From contig OZ026552.1 of the NCBI GenBank assembly GCA_964020155.1, positions 3,089,644 to 3,139,643 of the forward strand: a DNA stretch of 50,000 bases, in the 5' to 3' direction. The stretch is from Chondrilla cf. caribensis. Taxonomy: Eukaryota > Porifera > Demospongiae > Chondrillida > Chondrillidae. The notes beneath the pieces are model-generated. The model was not told where the DNA came from, ran no database searches, and saw only the letters and a list, made by a program, of their open reading frames with translations. Shown here piece after piece: positions 33,808 to 42,939 of the stretch (positions are counted from its first letter, which is position 1; every line of letters starts with the position of its first letter). The translations under genes were made by a program, and so were the position numbers.

Positions 33808-36800
33808 TGGATATAGGGGAAGCTAGGCATGGGGAGTTGGTAGGTAATACAAGGATGATTAATGGAGGCAGTAGTGACTATAGTAAGAAAATAGGTCAGA
33901 ATATCATGATTAATAGGCTTGATAGTGTAGGCTCTAGAGCCAAATATTGTAAAAGGAGAAAAAATGTTACAGTAGATATTAGAAATAAGGATTACATTGA
34001 TGTTATATGTTGGAATGTGGAAGGGTGGTCAAATACTAGGAATAAGGGCGACAATAAGGTCCGTGGGGTAATTGAGGATGATTATAGACAGGCGGTGGTA
34101 GATTACTATAACCCTGACCTGCTAGTATTGACAGAGACATGGCTAGGACTAGGAGAAAGTGCTTTCCTACCGGGATATACATGGATTGGCAGGAACAGAA
34201 CATCGTTGGATGATAGGGCCGTAAGGGGTTCGGGGGGAGTTGGAGTATTTGTAAGAGAGAGTCTGGTGGAGCAAGGTTTCGAAATGGTGGTGATAGATGA
34301 TTCGATTGAAGATGTTTTGTGGGTGGAGCTTAAGAAAAAGGATGATCAACTCATAGGAGAGGGTTTGATTTTATGTATCTGCTACATTCCTCCAGAACTA
34401 TCAGGTCGGAATGTTAATGTAGAGGAAATTTACGAAAGAATAGGGGAACAAATTTTGAACTATAAGGAAATGGGAAGGATTATTTTGTGTGGGGATTTCA
34501 ATGGGAGATGTGGTAGCTCTCAAGAAAGTGTGGTTGCAGATTTTGGGGTAGAGATTGTGCAGGAACGAAAGGTTGTTGATTTGGTTAAGAATTACAGTGG
34601 GCAGTTATTAATGGAATTAATGCAGGACCATAATTTGTGTATGTTGAATGGGAGAGGAAATGACAACTCCAACAATTTTACATGTATTTCAGGGAGAGGA
34701 AAATCTGTAGTAGATTATTGCATTACACAGATAGATAACATGAATGATTTGAAGAATTTCGAGGTAGTAACAATGAATGATTTCTGTGAAATTAGCAATA
34801 GAGATATCCTAACTAGGAAGCCTGATCATTCACTTCTAAGATGGGCCATCGTAGTTTCAGATAGTGTTGGAGATAGGAATGAGTCTTTGGATGATGAAAA
34901 CTCTATGAACAAGATAATCTGGACCTATCCAAACAATAATGAGGAAGAATACTTGGAACAACTGCAACCTAAACTGAAGAATTTGGAAAATAAGTTAGGA
35001 AATAGCATGGGTGCTATTAACATTGATGAAATGTATGAGGAGTTTTGTGGGTCTGTTTTTGAGTGCTTGGAACGCAAGCCAATTAAGCCAATTAGCAAGA
35101 GAAGGCTGAGGAAGAGTAAACCTTGGTTTAATAGAGATTTGTGGAGGTTGAGGAAAGAATTCCATGGTGCGGAAAGAAAATGGCTAAAAGGGAAAATTGA
35201 AAGGAGGAAGTATATACAAAGTAGAAATGAATATAAGAGGGAGGTTGAAAAGGCTAAGCATGCTTTCGAGAAGGATCTATGTGCTGAACTAGATGAATTG
35301 GAGGGGAGAAATCCTAGTAAATGGTGGAAGAAGGTCAAGGGGCTTATGGGTAATGATAAATATAAGGTGGATTTTAATAAGGTAGTAGATTGCAGGGGCA
35401 ACTTAATTGAAGGGAAGGACAAGGTTTTTGATATTTGGACGAGTCATTTCAATGAGCTGCTGAATAATCAAGATGATCAAAATAATACAAGAGACACAGA
35501 TTCTGAATTAGATGTAACAGGTGGTAGTAGGGGAAAATTTGATGAGTTAGATAGGCCACTAGATAAAGAGGAGGTAGAGAAAGCTATTAGAGACGTGCGT
35601 CTGAATGCGGCTCCAGGGCAAGATATGATTATAGGAAAATGGGTAAAAAATGGGGTAGTAACAGATTTCACCTTCAAGTTTTGTGAGAAGTGTTTAGAGT
35701 TAGGTCAGATTCCCAATGCCTGGAGAAATGGTTATATTGTGCCAATTCCTAAGGGGACTTCAAAAGGTGTGCCAGACCCTAGAAAATTTAGAGGTATTAG
35801 TGTACTTTCAGTTGTATATAAGATATTCTGTACAGTTGTGAGAAATAGGCTCATTGAGGTAGCGGAATCAAATGGGTTATTATGTGAGGAACAGAATGGT
35901 TTTAGAAAGGGTAGGGGGTGTGTAGATAATATTTTGATGTTATCGTTGCTGGGATCAAAGTACTCGAAAGTAGGGGATGGTCTAAGGTGTGGCTTTATTG
36001 ATTTACAGAAGGCATATGATTCAGTCAACAGAGACAAATTATGGGATAAGTTGGGGAAAATGGGAATCAAAGGCAAATTGTTAGAATGTATGCAATCGAT
36101 TTATGAAGACGTGAAATGTACTGTGAAGCTTGGGGAGGAATGTGGGAAGTCTTTTTGTGTACAATCTGGCCTACGCCAAGGATGCGTACTATCTCCCTTG
36201 TTGTTTAGTTTGTATATAAATGAATTACCACAACTTTTAAAAGATAATGGGCTTGGAGTTAAAGTGGATGAAGTTACAAAAGTACCAGGGCTATTATATG
36301 CAGATGACCTTGCAATTTTTGCTGATAGTGATGATAATTTGAATAAAGCTTTTGATGTGGTTAATGAGTGGTGTAAGGTTTGTGATCTGAAAGTGAATGT
36401 TGAGAAATGTAATGTAATACATTTTAGAAGGAAAAAGACAGAACAAACCAGATGTGTCTTCAAAATTGGAGAACAATTAATTCAGACAACACAATCTTAC
36501 AAATATCTTGGGGTAGTATTGAATGAATTCTTAGAAGACAAAGCAATGATTAGTGAGGCATTGAATAAGGGAAGGAAGGCTTTATACGAGGTAATAAGAA
36601 TGAAAAGACAAATAGGACAGATAGGATGGAGGTCATTTTCCAAATTATTCACGAGTCTAGTTCTACCAAGTATGATGTATGGTTGTGAAGTGTGGGGGTT
36701 AATGGGAAAGCATGGTAAACAATTAGAAAGAGTACAATTGACAGCGATTCGAAATTTCTTGGGAGTACATTCAAAATTTCCAATCACAGCTTTAGAACTA

Positions 36801-37505
36801 GAAGCAGGATGGTTGCCAATTAGGTGGGAAATTCAGTTACGGGCCTTCAGATTGTGGATGAAGATTGAAAGAATGGGAGATAACAGACTGATAAAGAAAA
36901 TAGTTAGATCGACTTGGGAAGATAGTGATTGGGGAATAGGGATTAGGAAATTTGCATTATGGTTTGGGGTAGAAGAGCATGAGATAAGAGCAAAGTTATT
37001 CGAGGGATTGAATAATTATCAAGTTGATTCAATAGTAAGATCTAGTATTTGGAGAGCTGTTAGAGGTGAATGGGGTGAAGCAGTTAAAAACAAAAGTAAA
37101 TTAGAATGGTGGAGGAGGGAGTTGACAGAGAGCGGAGATAGACTTGGGGAAGGCAGGGGAGGGATTGTATACATAGAGGATAGATCCTGTAGGAGATTAG
37201 GGGCTGAATTAAGGGCAGGGTGTTGTAAATTGGAAGTGGAGATGGGTAGATGGAGAGGAAATAAGAGGGATGATAGAATTTGCAAATTGTGTGGAGAGGG
37301 AATTGAAGACGAAAAGCACTTTTTAACAATATGCACAAAGCTTGATTTGCATAGGGTTTGGATGAGAGAGGAAGAGAATCTTGAAAACATGAATGAGGAT
37401 GAAAAGAGTGACATGATTTTGAAGAGTTTGGAAATGCCCAAGATTGCCAGATTTGTTCTAAATATGTGGAAATCTAGAAAGGAGCTATTGAAATTTAGTA
37501 AATAG
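33807..37505 (+). CDS. LINE ORF2: AP endonuclease and reverse transcriptase
   Basis: 1232 residues from the ATG at 33807, which shares its A with the ORF1 stop (TAATG). Endonuclease: WNVEGW with Asn70, LTETW with Glu110, GDFNGR (229-234), PDHSLL with His341. Reverse transcriptase: PIPKG, QNGFRKGRG, FIDLQKAYDSVN with Asp732, QGCVLSPLLF, YADD at 831-834. C-terminal zinc motif C-x2-C-x8-H-x4-C (Cys1159, Cys1162, His1171, Cys1176). All catalytic residues that I can place are present and there is no frame lesion, so the protein is probably active. No RNase H domain is seen. Translation probably depends on termination-reinitiation at TAATG. An upstream TTG-initiated extension exists and is not preferred. 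Confidence 0.95.
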   Translation: MDIGEARHGELVGNTRMINGGSSDYSKKIGQNIMINRLDSVGSRAKYCKRRKNVTVDIRNKDYIDVICWNVEGWSNTRNKGDNKVRGVIEDDYRQAVVDYYNPDLLVLTETWLGLGESAFLPGYTWIGRNRTSLDDRAVRGSGGVGVFVRESLVEQGFEMVVIDDSIEDVLWVELKKKDDQLIGEGLILCICYIPPELSGRNVNVEEIYERIGEQILNYKEMGRIILCGDFNGRCGSSQESVVADFGVEIVQERKVVDLVKNYSGQLLMELMQDHNLCMLNGRGNDNSNNFTCISGRGKSVVDYCITQIDNMNDLKNFEVVTMNDFCEISNRDILTRKPDHSLLRWAIVVSDSVGDRNESLDDENSMNKIIWTYPNNNEEEYLEQLQPKLKNLENKLGNSMGAINIDEMYEEFCGSVFECLERKPIKPISKRRLRKSKPWFNRDLWRLRKEFHGAERKWLKGKIERRKYIQSRNEYKREVEKAKHAFEKDLCAELDELEGRNPSKWWKKVKGLMGNDKYKVDFNKVVDCRGNLIEGKDKVFDIWTSHFNELLNNQDDQNNTRDTDSELDVTGGSRGKFDELDRPLDKEEVEKAIRDVRLNAAPGQDMIIGKWVKNGVVTDFTFKFCEKCLELGQIPNAWRNGYIVPIPKGTSKGVPDPRKFRGISVLSVVYKIFCTVVRNRLIEVAESNGLLCEEQNGFRKGRGCVDNILMLSLLGSKYSKVGDGLRCGFIDLQKAYDSVNRDKLWDKLGKMGIKGKLLECMQSIYEDVKCTVKLGEECGKSFCVQSGLRQGCVLSPLLFSLYINELPQLLKDNGLGVKVDEVTKVPGLLYADDLAIFADSDDNLNKAFDVVNEWCKVCDLKVNVEKCNVIHFRRKKTEQTRCVFKIGEQLIQTTQSYKYLGVVLNEFLEDKAMISEALNKGRKALYEVIRMKRQIGQIGWRSFSKLFTSLVLPSMMYGCEVWGLMGKHGKQLERVQLTAIRNFLGVHSKFPITALELEAGWLPIRWEIQLRAFRLWMKIERMGDNRLIKKIVRSTWEDSDWGIGIRKFALWFGVEEHEIRAKLFEGLNNYQVDSIVRSSIWRAVRGEWGEAVKNKSKLEWWRRELTESGDRLGEGRGGIVYIEDRSCRRLGAELRAGCCKLEVEMGRWRGNKRDDRICKLCGEGIEDEKHFLTICTKLDLHRVWMREEENLENMNEDEKSDMILKSLEMPKIARFVLNMWKSRKELLKFSK

Positions 37506-37535
37506 GTACTAAATAACTTTTGGAATTTTTTATTT

Positions 37536-37569
37536 AGTGCTATTTTGGACAACTGTCCTACAATGCACT
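37536..37569 (+). ncRNA. LINE 3'-terminal two-stem hairpin
   Basis: Outer stem AGTGC (37536-37540) / GCACT (37565-37569). Inner stem GGAC (37547-37550) / GTCC (37555-37558) with an AACT loop. It lies directly before the repeat tail. The truncated copy has the same element at 11997-12030, and the diverged LINE has a covarying version at 38343-38376. A 3' stem-loop followed by short repeats is how stringent LINEs such as UnaL2 are recognised by their reverse transcriptase. Confidence 0.75.
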
Positions 37570-37600
37570 TTAATAACAATAATAATAATAATAATAATAA

Positions 37601-37821
37601 TAATATATATATATATATATATATATAATAATACACAGTACAGTGTCTGCAGCTGTTGATATAGGGATTGTTATATTCTGACAGTCTTCTCATTCCGACG
37701 TGCTGCTCACTCCGACGATGTTCTCATTCCACTCATCCCTACCTTGTTCTTCCCCTTTTGTGCTTGTAATCCCTACATCCTTTTTCATTGCTAAATGTTT
37801 TTATTATGCTTATATATATAG
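37601..37821. other. (AT)n, then short unique sequence between two LINEs
   Basis: (AT)n to about 37626, then about 190 bases with repeated cattccgacg / cactccgacg motifs (37692-37717). No homology to the LINE is seen here, so the frame opening at 37700 is not coding before about 37822. Confidence 0.5.
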
Positions 37822-38375
37822 TTCACCGGGAGAAATCTTTGCAGATTTGTCGCTTGGTCAGGTGAACGAGATGTTGGAGGCATGTACATGGAGGAAGCTC
37901 CGGGAAGAGTGGAGAGAGGGCTGCAGCAGATCACAGAAGTTAGGATATTGGGAAGTTTTAGTACGAGATATAGCTTTTGCAGAGTGGAAGATGGGAGGAG
38001 CAGTTAGAGTGCAAAGCAAAGATCAGAGGAAGCTGATAGGGGAATTGAGATGTGGATGTGCAAAGCTGGAAGTGGAAACGGGGAGATGGAGAGGAGTAGC
38101 AAGAGAAGATAGGATCTGTCTGCTATGCAAGAAAGAGATGGGAGATGAGAGGCATTTCCTCACATCCTGTGAGGCCCTACAAGATGAGCGATGTGATCTA
38201 GAACAGCTAATGAAGAATGAGGACGACAAATTAAATGATGTGATGAAAAGATTGCATGAGAAGACGATTTCTAGGATAGTTATGAGAATGTGGAATAGAA
38301 GAGTTGAACTGTTATAAATTGTTTTGTCTATTGACTGTTGTATGTGCTATTTTGGGAATCTCCCTACATCAGCAC

Positions 38376-38406
<31 letters not shown>
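37822..38406 (+). mobile_element. 3' end of a second, diverged LINE
   Basis: Encodes the last about 165 residues of an ORF2 related to the 33807-37505 protein. It shares LRCGCAKLEVETGRWRG-type and RICLLCKKEMGDERHFLTSC (zinc motif) blocks and a MWNRRVELL ending, but is clearly a different family by sequence. The frame stops at 38317. A 60-base 3' UTR with a hairpin (38343-38376) and an (ATA)n tail follow. 5' truncated; not autonomous. Confidence 0.85.
38343..38376 (+). ncRNA. 3'-terminal hairpin of the second LINE
   Basis: Outer stem TGTGCT (38343-38348) / AGCACA (38371-38376); inner stem GGGA (38354-38357) / TCCC (38361-38364) with loop ATC. It preserves the fold of 37536-37569 with compensating base changes and the common spacer tattttgg...ctaca. 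Confidence 0.7.
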
Positions 38407-38676
38407 TAGACATATCAGACAAGCGTTACATATCGGAAGTTGAAATGAAAACAATATAGGGGCTGCCTGTGGTCTCTCAAATATTATATTGCTGGATTGA
38501 TTGATCAATTAATCAATCAATATTCATTCCAACTCTGATTATCGTTAATGGTGCAAGCAAATCGCTTAATCACACGAAGCAATTAAGTAAGTAGACCAGG
38601 AAGCCACCCCCACCTTATTACCCAATACCTTCACCTGTGGTCCACAGGACGAAATTCCTACATTCATTGAGTACAA
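38407..38676. other. Intergenic, no gene seen
   Basis: Contains a short palindromic stretch ttgattgatcaattaatcaa near 38494-38513. Confidence 0.45.
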
Positions 38677-38765
38677 AACACTTTTGAATCATCGTTGAAA
38701 GGCCCTGATTTATGAATAATGATTTGAAACAGGGTCTTTCAACAATGTTTCAATAGTGTTTCATC
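38677..38765. repeat. Imperfect foldback
   Basis: Left arm around gttgaaaggccctg (38694-38707) pairs with cagggtctttcaac (38730-38743). Weaker pairing extends outward (aacacttttgaa against ttcaatagtgtt). Confidence 0.65.
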
Positions 38766-38851
38766 CTTCAGGAAACTGGTACGTTCCTCATGTGCACTCC
38801 ATAGGTTCAATTCTGTACTTCAAGAGTACCTAAATTGTGAAAAGGACTCTG

Positions 38852-38929
38852 TAGCCCAGACCCGCTTCTTCTCGCTGACCACATGACGTCATAATTATAA
38901 AAATGGAGGCGAGCAGCGGGTCTAGGCTA
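38852..38929. repeat. 78-bp foldback element with internal CRE palindrome
   Basis: Arms tagcccagacccgct and agcgggtctaggcta (one mismatch). The interior has tgacgtca and ataaaaatggagg. A partial copy lies at 44248-44291. Confidence 0.75.
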
Positions 38930-38969
38930 CGTACAGGAGACCAGGAGACTACATATGTCAAGTTCTAAT

Positions 38970-39083
38970 AAACTGTGAATATCATTGAACGTCCAGCGAA
39001 CAAACTGAATATCATTGAATGTCCAGCAAACAAACTGTGAATATCATTGAATGTCCAGAGAACAAACTGTGAATATCATTGAA
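38970..39083. repeat. Minisatellite, about 32-35 bp unit, 4 copies
   Basis: Repeats of 'ctgtgaatatcattgaatg' followed by 'tccagc(g/a)aacaaa'; the last unit is partial. Confidence 0.9.
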
Positions 39084-39739
39084 CTTTGAGTTCTCCTCCC
39101 CTTGTACTCTTGTATACACATTTATCCCTATTATTGGACCACCAACAAGTAGAGCATATATATGAATATAATTTATTGTCATGTGAGTTTTGTTCAAGGT
39201 GTTTGAGTATACTCATGATATTCCTTAGGTCTGCACAATGTGACCACTAGTGTAGCCTCCCCCACTCTTTGCAGGATCATATAGTATAATACAAGTTTTT
39301 AAAAGAAAAGAATTTCAAATTTTTCAATTTCACTTTCAATCTCAAATTTCAAAACATTTCAATTTCAAAAAGAATTGATTAGGTATAGACAAACATATAG
39401 ATCAATTAATGTTCTTGCCAATTTTCATTTGGACACACATCCCATGCATATCATCCCCTGGTACCCAGTTGTTACATCTGGTATCATGCATTTTAATAGA
39501 CTAATAATTAAACTCACACGAACAACCTTGTATAAATACTTTATAAACTTTAAGGTACATTTTACAAAAATGCATGCCATTGGACCAGGTGTGATAACTG
39601 ATAATGCATGGTTGAGCCAAGATAAACGAAATAAATTTACTTGTAACACTTAGTTAAATTCCGACAAACTGCTATTGTACAAAATTAATATGAAGCTTGT
39701 TTGCATACTATGGAGTCAATGTCACAATGGTTCACACTC
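39084..39739. other. Intergenic, 3' side of EF-hand copy E
   Basis: A 'caatttcaa'-type low-complexity stretch at about 39310-39372. No gene. Confidence 0.45.
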
Positions 39740-40318
39740 TCACTCGTATCTAATTCCAAACATTCCTTGAGTGCTTGGGTCATCCAAAGTGCACCAAAAC
39801 TTGCCATTAGCAGTTGTGAATTCTTTTCGCTCTATTTTCCCATTCTTGTTCTGGTCGATCAAGTTGAAAATAGCTTTGGCTGCATCTTCATCGAAATTCA
39901 TGGTCTCTTTGACTACCAGTTTATACTCTTCGAATGTAATACTCCCATCGTGGTTTTTGTCCACAACGTCAAACTGTACGTTAGCGAGCTTCTCCATCAA
40001 AGCCACTTCTCCTCTTTTCACTCGATCCATCTCAGCAATCATAAATGCTGCCATAAGCTCTAGGAATTTCTTCTTGTCGGCCTTTACTCCTTCGGTGAGT
40101 CCCACAGCGGTCGTGAACTCCAACGTAGCTTCTCGTAGCTTGGTCATTTCATCAGGGCGATCGGTTACAACCTTTGCAAGGTTATCAACTTTAAGCAACC
40201 ATTCTTCTTGCGAGACGTAACCGTTGTCGTCCGTGTCTAGCTGGGTAAAAAATTCACCAAGGCGTTTAACCCACTTGACGTTACTCAAATAATCTGCTTG
40301 GACAGTTGCTAACGACAT
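39740..40318 (-). CDS. EF-hand Ca-binding protein, aequorin/CBP-like, copy E (diverged)
   Basis: 192 residues from the ATG complementary to 40316-40318 (MSLATVQADYL); the upstream open frame lacks an ATG. EF1 loop 28-39 (DTDDNG, Glu at position 12, unlike the Asp of the 8-28 kb copies). EF3 (DKNHDG) and EF4 (DQNKNG) are canonical and the second hand is degenerate. The C-terminus has FWCTLDDP and ends GMFGIRYE. It lacks the TATA/ggacaccc promoter block. It is divergent from the main set and forms a head-to-head pair with the dehydrogenase gene at 40566, sharing a 247-bp intergenic region. Confidence 0.92.
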   Translation of the reverse strand: MSLATVQADYLSNVKWVKRLGEFFTQLDTDDNGYVSQEEWLLKVDNLAKVVTDRPDEMTKLREATLEFTTAVGLTEGVKADKKKFLELMAAFMIAEMDRVKRGEVALMEKLANVQFDVVDKNHDGSITFEEYKLVVKETMNFDEDAAKAIFNLIDQNKNGKIERKEFTTANGKFWCTLDDPSTQGMFGIRYE

Positions 40319-40565
40319 ATCTGCACTGAATGGAAAGTATTGGCTTGGAGTTGTCAAAAATCAGCTAGCTCACAAAGGGTCGATGTTAGAGGGTCTATGA
40401 TGGAACCACAGAACCATAGATAATACAAACCGTACGTGCGGTTTGCATTATTTATGATAGAACTATCTAGCGAAATCTATGGCCCGGAATGCGAATAGTA
40501 TCAGCCGCTGGGCGCCTATCGCGTGCCAGTAGGCGCTTGTTGCGAGCGGAAGTACAATAATCAAA
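40319..40565. promoter_or_regulatory. Shared bidirectional promoter with a hairpin
   Basis: A 247-bp interval between divergent ATGs. It contains an inverted repeat ataatacaaaccg (40420-40432) / cggtttgcattat (40439-40451) with loop tacgtg and one mismatch. No TATA box is evident on the plus side, and the region after 40480 is GC-richer. Bidirectional use is inferred from spacing. Confidence 0.5.
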
Positions 40566-41783
40566 ATGGCCGACGACGCAGTTGTTGACCCAGAATTAGT
40601 TCGACTGAATCTATTTCATCAGCTGATTGATTGGGATGGATCAGACCTCAAGAACGTCTACGAACCGATCACTTGGCATTTTGGCTACTTGTTCACCTTG
40701 CTTATGGTGGTCTTAGGACTAACTTGGATGTGGGGATTCGTAAAGAGATACAGGACGTCCTTGCCCAGTTACGTCAAGTATTGTCGTGTAATGAACACGG
40801 AACTCCTTATCGACCAAGCAATTTCAGACTCTTCTCGTGATTTTAGGACTTGTGCCGTCATTGGAGGGACCGGATTTATTGGCAGCCATCTTGTAAACGA
40901 ATTACTCAAAAGCAAGTTTTACCGCGTCTACGTTTTGAGTAGAAATATCCCAACAGAGTCCAAGCGTCACCCAGATGTTGCAGGTTATGTACAGGTGGAT
41001 ATGAGAGACTATGATGGCTTGGTGCGGGCCTTTGCCAATGTAGACACTGTTTTCCACTTGGGAGCTGTGATTCCTAATGCGTTCGTGAGCTCAGAGGATG
41101 CCGTGTGGAAAGGGAATAGAGGTGGGGGAATCGCTGTTGTGGGTGCTTGTAAAGCAGCAGGTGTAAAGAACCTCGTATATCTGAATAGCTTCGGAGAGGA
41201 CAGGCAGCAAAGGGGATTTGTTTTCCATTCGTCCAAAATGGAGACTTCAAAAGTTATTCTAGCTGCACATGGTGAGAATGGACTAAATGTGTGTGTTGCT
41301 AATGTTTCGTTCATATTTGGACCAGGTGATAGGCTTTCCCAGGATTTTGTCACCGGCAGGGTAACCACATTCCCAAACATAAAGCAAGAATTTTATTTCA
41401 TGCACGTAAGCAACTTAACTCAACTGTTGGTGCAGTTGGAAGAGAAGCTAGCATCCGGTGATAACAGAATAGCTGGCAAAGCAGTTGATCTTCCTGGTGA
41501 AAAAATGACATATACTGAGTTCTTCAGCCTTCCAGAATGGAAGCAGAAACCTACCTTTGTATCTGTTGGTGTGGCAAAAATCCTGGCTCATTTAAACACA
41601 CTCTGTGCACAGCTTATACGTTATGCTCCACTTGGTGACAGTGTGTGTGCACAAGGTATCAACGACCTCTGTGCCTCTATGAGATGTGATGTTTCGCCAG
41701 ATGACATGTTGACCATATTTGGACTCAAGCAGGTACCGTCAGTGAGAAACAGCATTGCAGCCACAGTGACTGAACTGACATAA
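40566..41783 (+). CDS. Extended short-chain dehydrogenase, 3-beta-HSD-like, membrane-anchored
   Basis: 405 residues, intronless, ATG in an aaaATGGCC context. A membrane segment near the N-terminus (about 38-58) precedes a Rossmann domain starting TCAVIGGTGFIGSHL (95-109), the NAD(P)-binding glycine motif. VFHLGAVIP (162-170) and the FMHVSNLTQ segment (278-286) are hallmarks of extended SDRs such as 3-beta-hydroxysteroid dehydrogenases and sterol-4-carboxylate dehydrogenase. The catalytic YxxxK is FHSSK here (Phe220, Lys224; codon ttc at 41223-41225), so the general acid/base Tyr is missing. It may therefore be a non-catalytic NAD(P)-binding protein or use altered chemistry. The substrate is unknown; a sterol or lipid at the ER membrane is a guess from the family. 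Confidence 0.88.
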   Translation: MADDAVVDPELVRLNLFHQLIDWDGSDLKNVYEPITWHFGYLFTLLMVVLGLTWMWGFVKRYRTSLPSYVKYCRVMNTELLIDQAISDSSRDFRTCAVIGGTGFIGSHLVNELLKSKFYRVYVLSRNIPTESKRHPDVAGYVQVDMRDYDGLVRAFANVDTVFHLGAVIPNAFVSSEDAVWKGNRGGGIAVVGACKAAGVKNLVYLNSFGEDRQQRGFVFHSSKMETSKVILAAHGENGLNVCVANVSFIFGPGDRLSQDFVTGRVTTFPNIKQEFYFMHVSNLTQLLVQLEEKLASGDNRIAGKAVDLPGEKMTYTEFFSLPEWKQKPTFVSVGVAKILAHLNTLCAQLIRYAPLGDSVCAQGINDLCASMRCDVSPDDMLTIFGLKQVPSVRNSIAATVTELT

Positions 41784-42939
41784 TTTTTCTTCATTTGTTC
41801 TTCATATTATAATCAATTACATTTCATTATATTAATTAATAATGAAGGTTTATAATTGCATACTTGCTCCTAATTTTACAGTATGTATATTTCGTGAACA
41901 CATACATACATACATTTATGTTAAGAATTTATAATTAATTAAATTTGGTATGTGCACATATTCCTGTATTATGTGGTTGGATGATCGTGGTGGTGGTTTG
42001 TGCATGGTTGTAGAGTGTTTGATTTTGCATCATTTAGATTCGAAAGATGTTAACAATTGAACTGTTTATGCAGGCATCAGTCTCCATGCACCATTAATCT
42101 GCAGTTGCATACTATATAGGACTTATAGGGGCACTTGTCTTCGTCTGTCGTTCCAACAATCGAGCCAGAAGTTACCATCATGTTACCTGTGTGGTCTTTG
42201 AAATAAATCTGCGAAAACCTGCCTGCAAACATCTATATGCACAACCATGAGTCTTATAATTATAGACATGACTCGGTTGTTGAGAACATGTTAGGTATTG
42301 AACATTTCATACAAGATGTGAAGCCGTGAGGATGTAGTCGTAAGTATATGGAGGTTCCACTGTATAACCTAAATTGCATTCTCCATTATTATTATATTGA
42401 GTAAGTTGATCAGTCCAGATAATAATCACATTAGGCAACCACATCCTCATAGAGTATATGGCGATAAATCAAATAGTCTATATTAGGTTATGAATAAAAT
42501 TATCATGTATACACTGTGCATTCTGCATGACATTGTACATTCTCTTCCATACATGTGTGTATGCATTCACTCTACAGCTGCATGAATGCATACTAATATT
42601 CAGTACTATTAGTGTAGTACTATAATTATAGGCTAAGCACAATTTATTGACAACATGCATTCAATTGAATAATGCTACAAAGTAGATCCCAATGTACATC
42701 ATGTATATCTTTAGAGTACATCGTGCTCCAATAATTACAACCAACATTGATATAATATTGGATTAATAATTATTTATAATTATAATATTATACACATTCA
42801 GTTGATTCCAGTAGATTGTGAGTGATTATTTGGACCTTTCATAATACATACAACAAACTAGAAAGTTAAGCATAAGACTTACTGTAATTATTCGTTCATT
42901 ACTGAGTTCACCCCCTATTGAATATTATGGTCAACCTTC
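41784..42939. other. Intergenic, no gene seen
   Basis: 'ggaggttccactgtat' at 42350-42365 is a lone terminal sequence of the pogo-like MITE type seen at 49573-49747. Otherwise AT-rich. Confidence 0.5.

Larger units (their letters stand above)
32211..37600 (+). mobile_element. Complete non-LTR retrotransposon (LINE) with SAND-domain ORF1
   Basis: About 5.4 kb, apparently complete: very short 5' UTR (about 13 bases), ORF1 (32224-33807), ORF2 (33807-37505), a 3' UTR of about 60 bases ending in a hairpin, and an (AAT)n tail. It sits in (AT)n/(ATT)n sequence, so any target duplication is masked. ORF2 has an APE-type endonuclease, reverse transcriptase and C-terminal CCHC motif, so it belongs to the large APE-bearing LINE group. 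I cannot place the clade (CR1/L2/Jockey/R1 side) without a tree. All frames are open, and a nearly identical truncated daughter lies at 11071-12066, so this family has been active recently. Confidence 0.93.

Noticed and set aside
37019..37693. 224-codon minus-strand ORF over the LINE 3' end
   Set aside because: Antisense shadow of ORF2; the same shadow appears over the truncated copy at 11500-11922.
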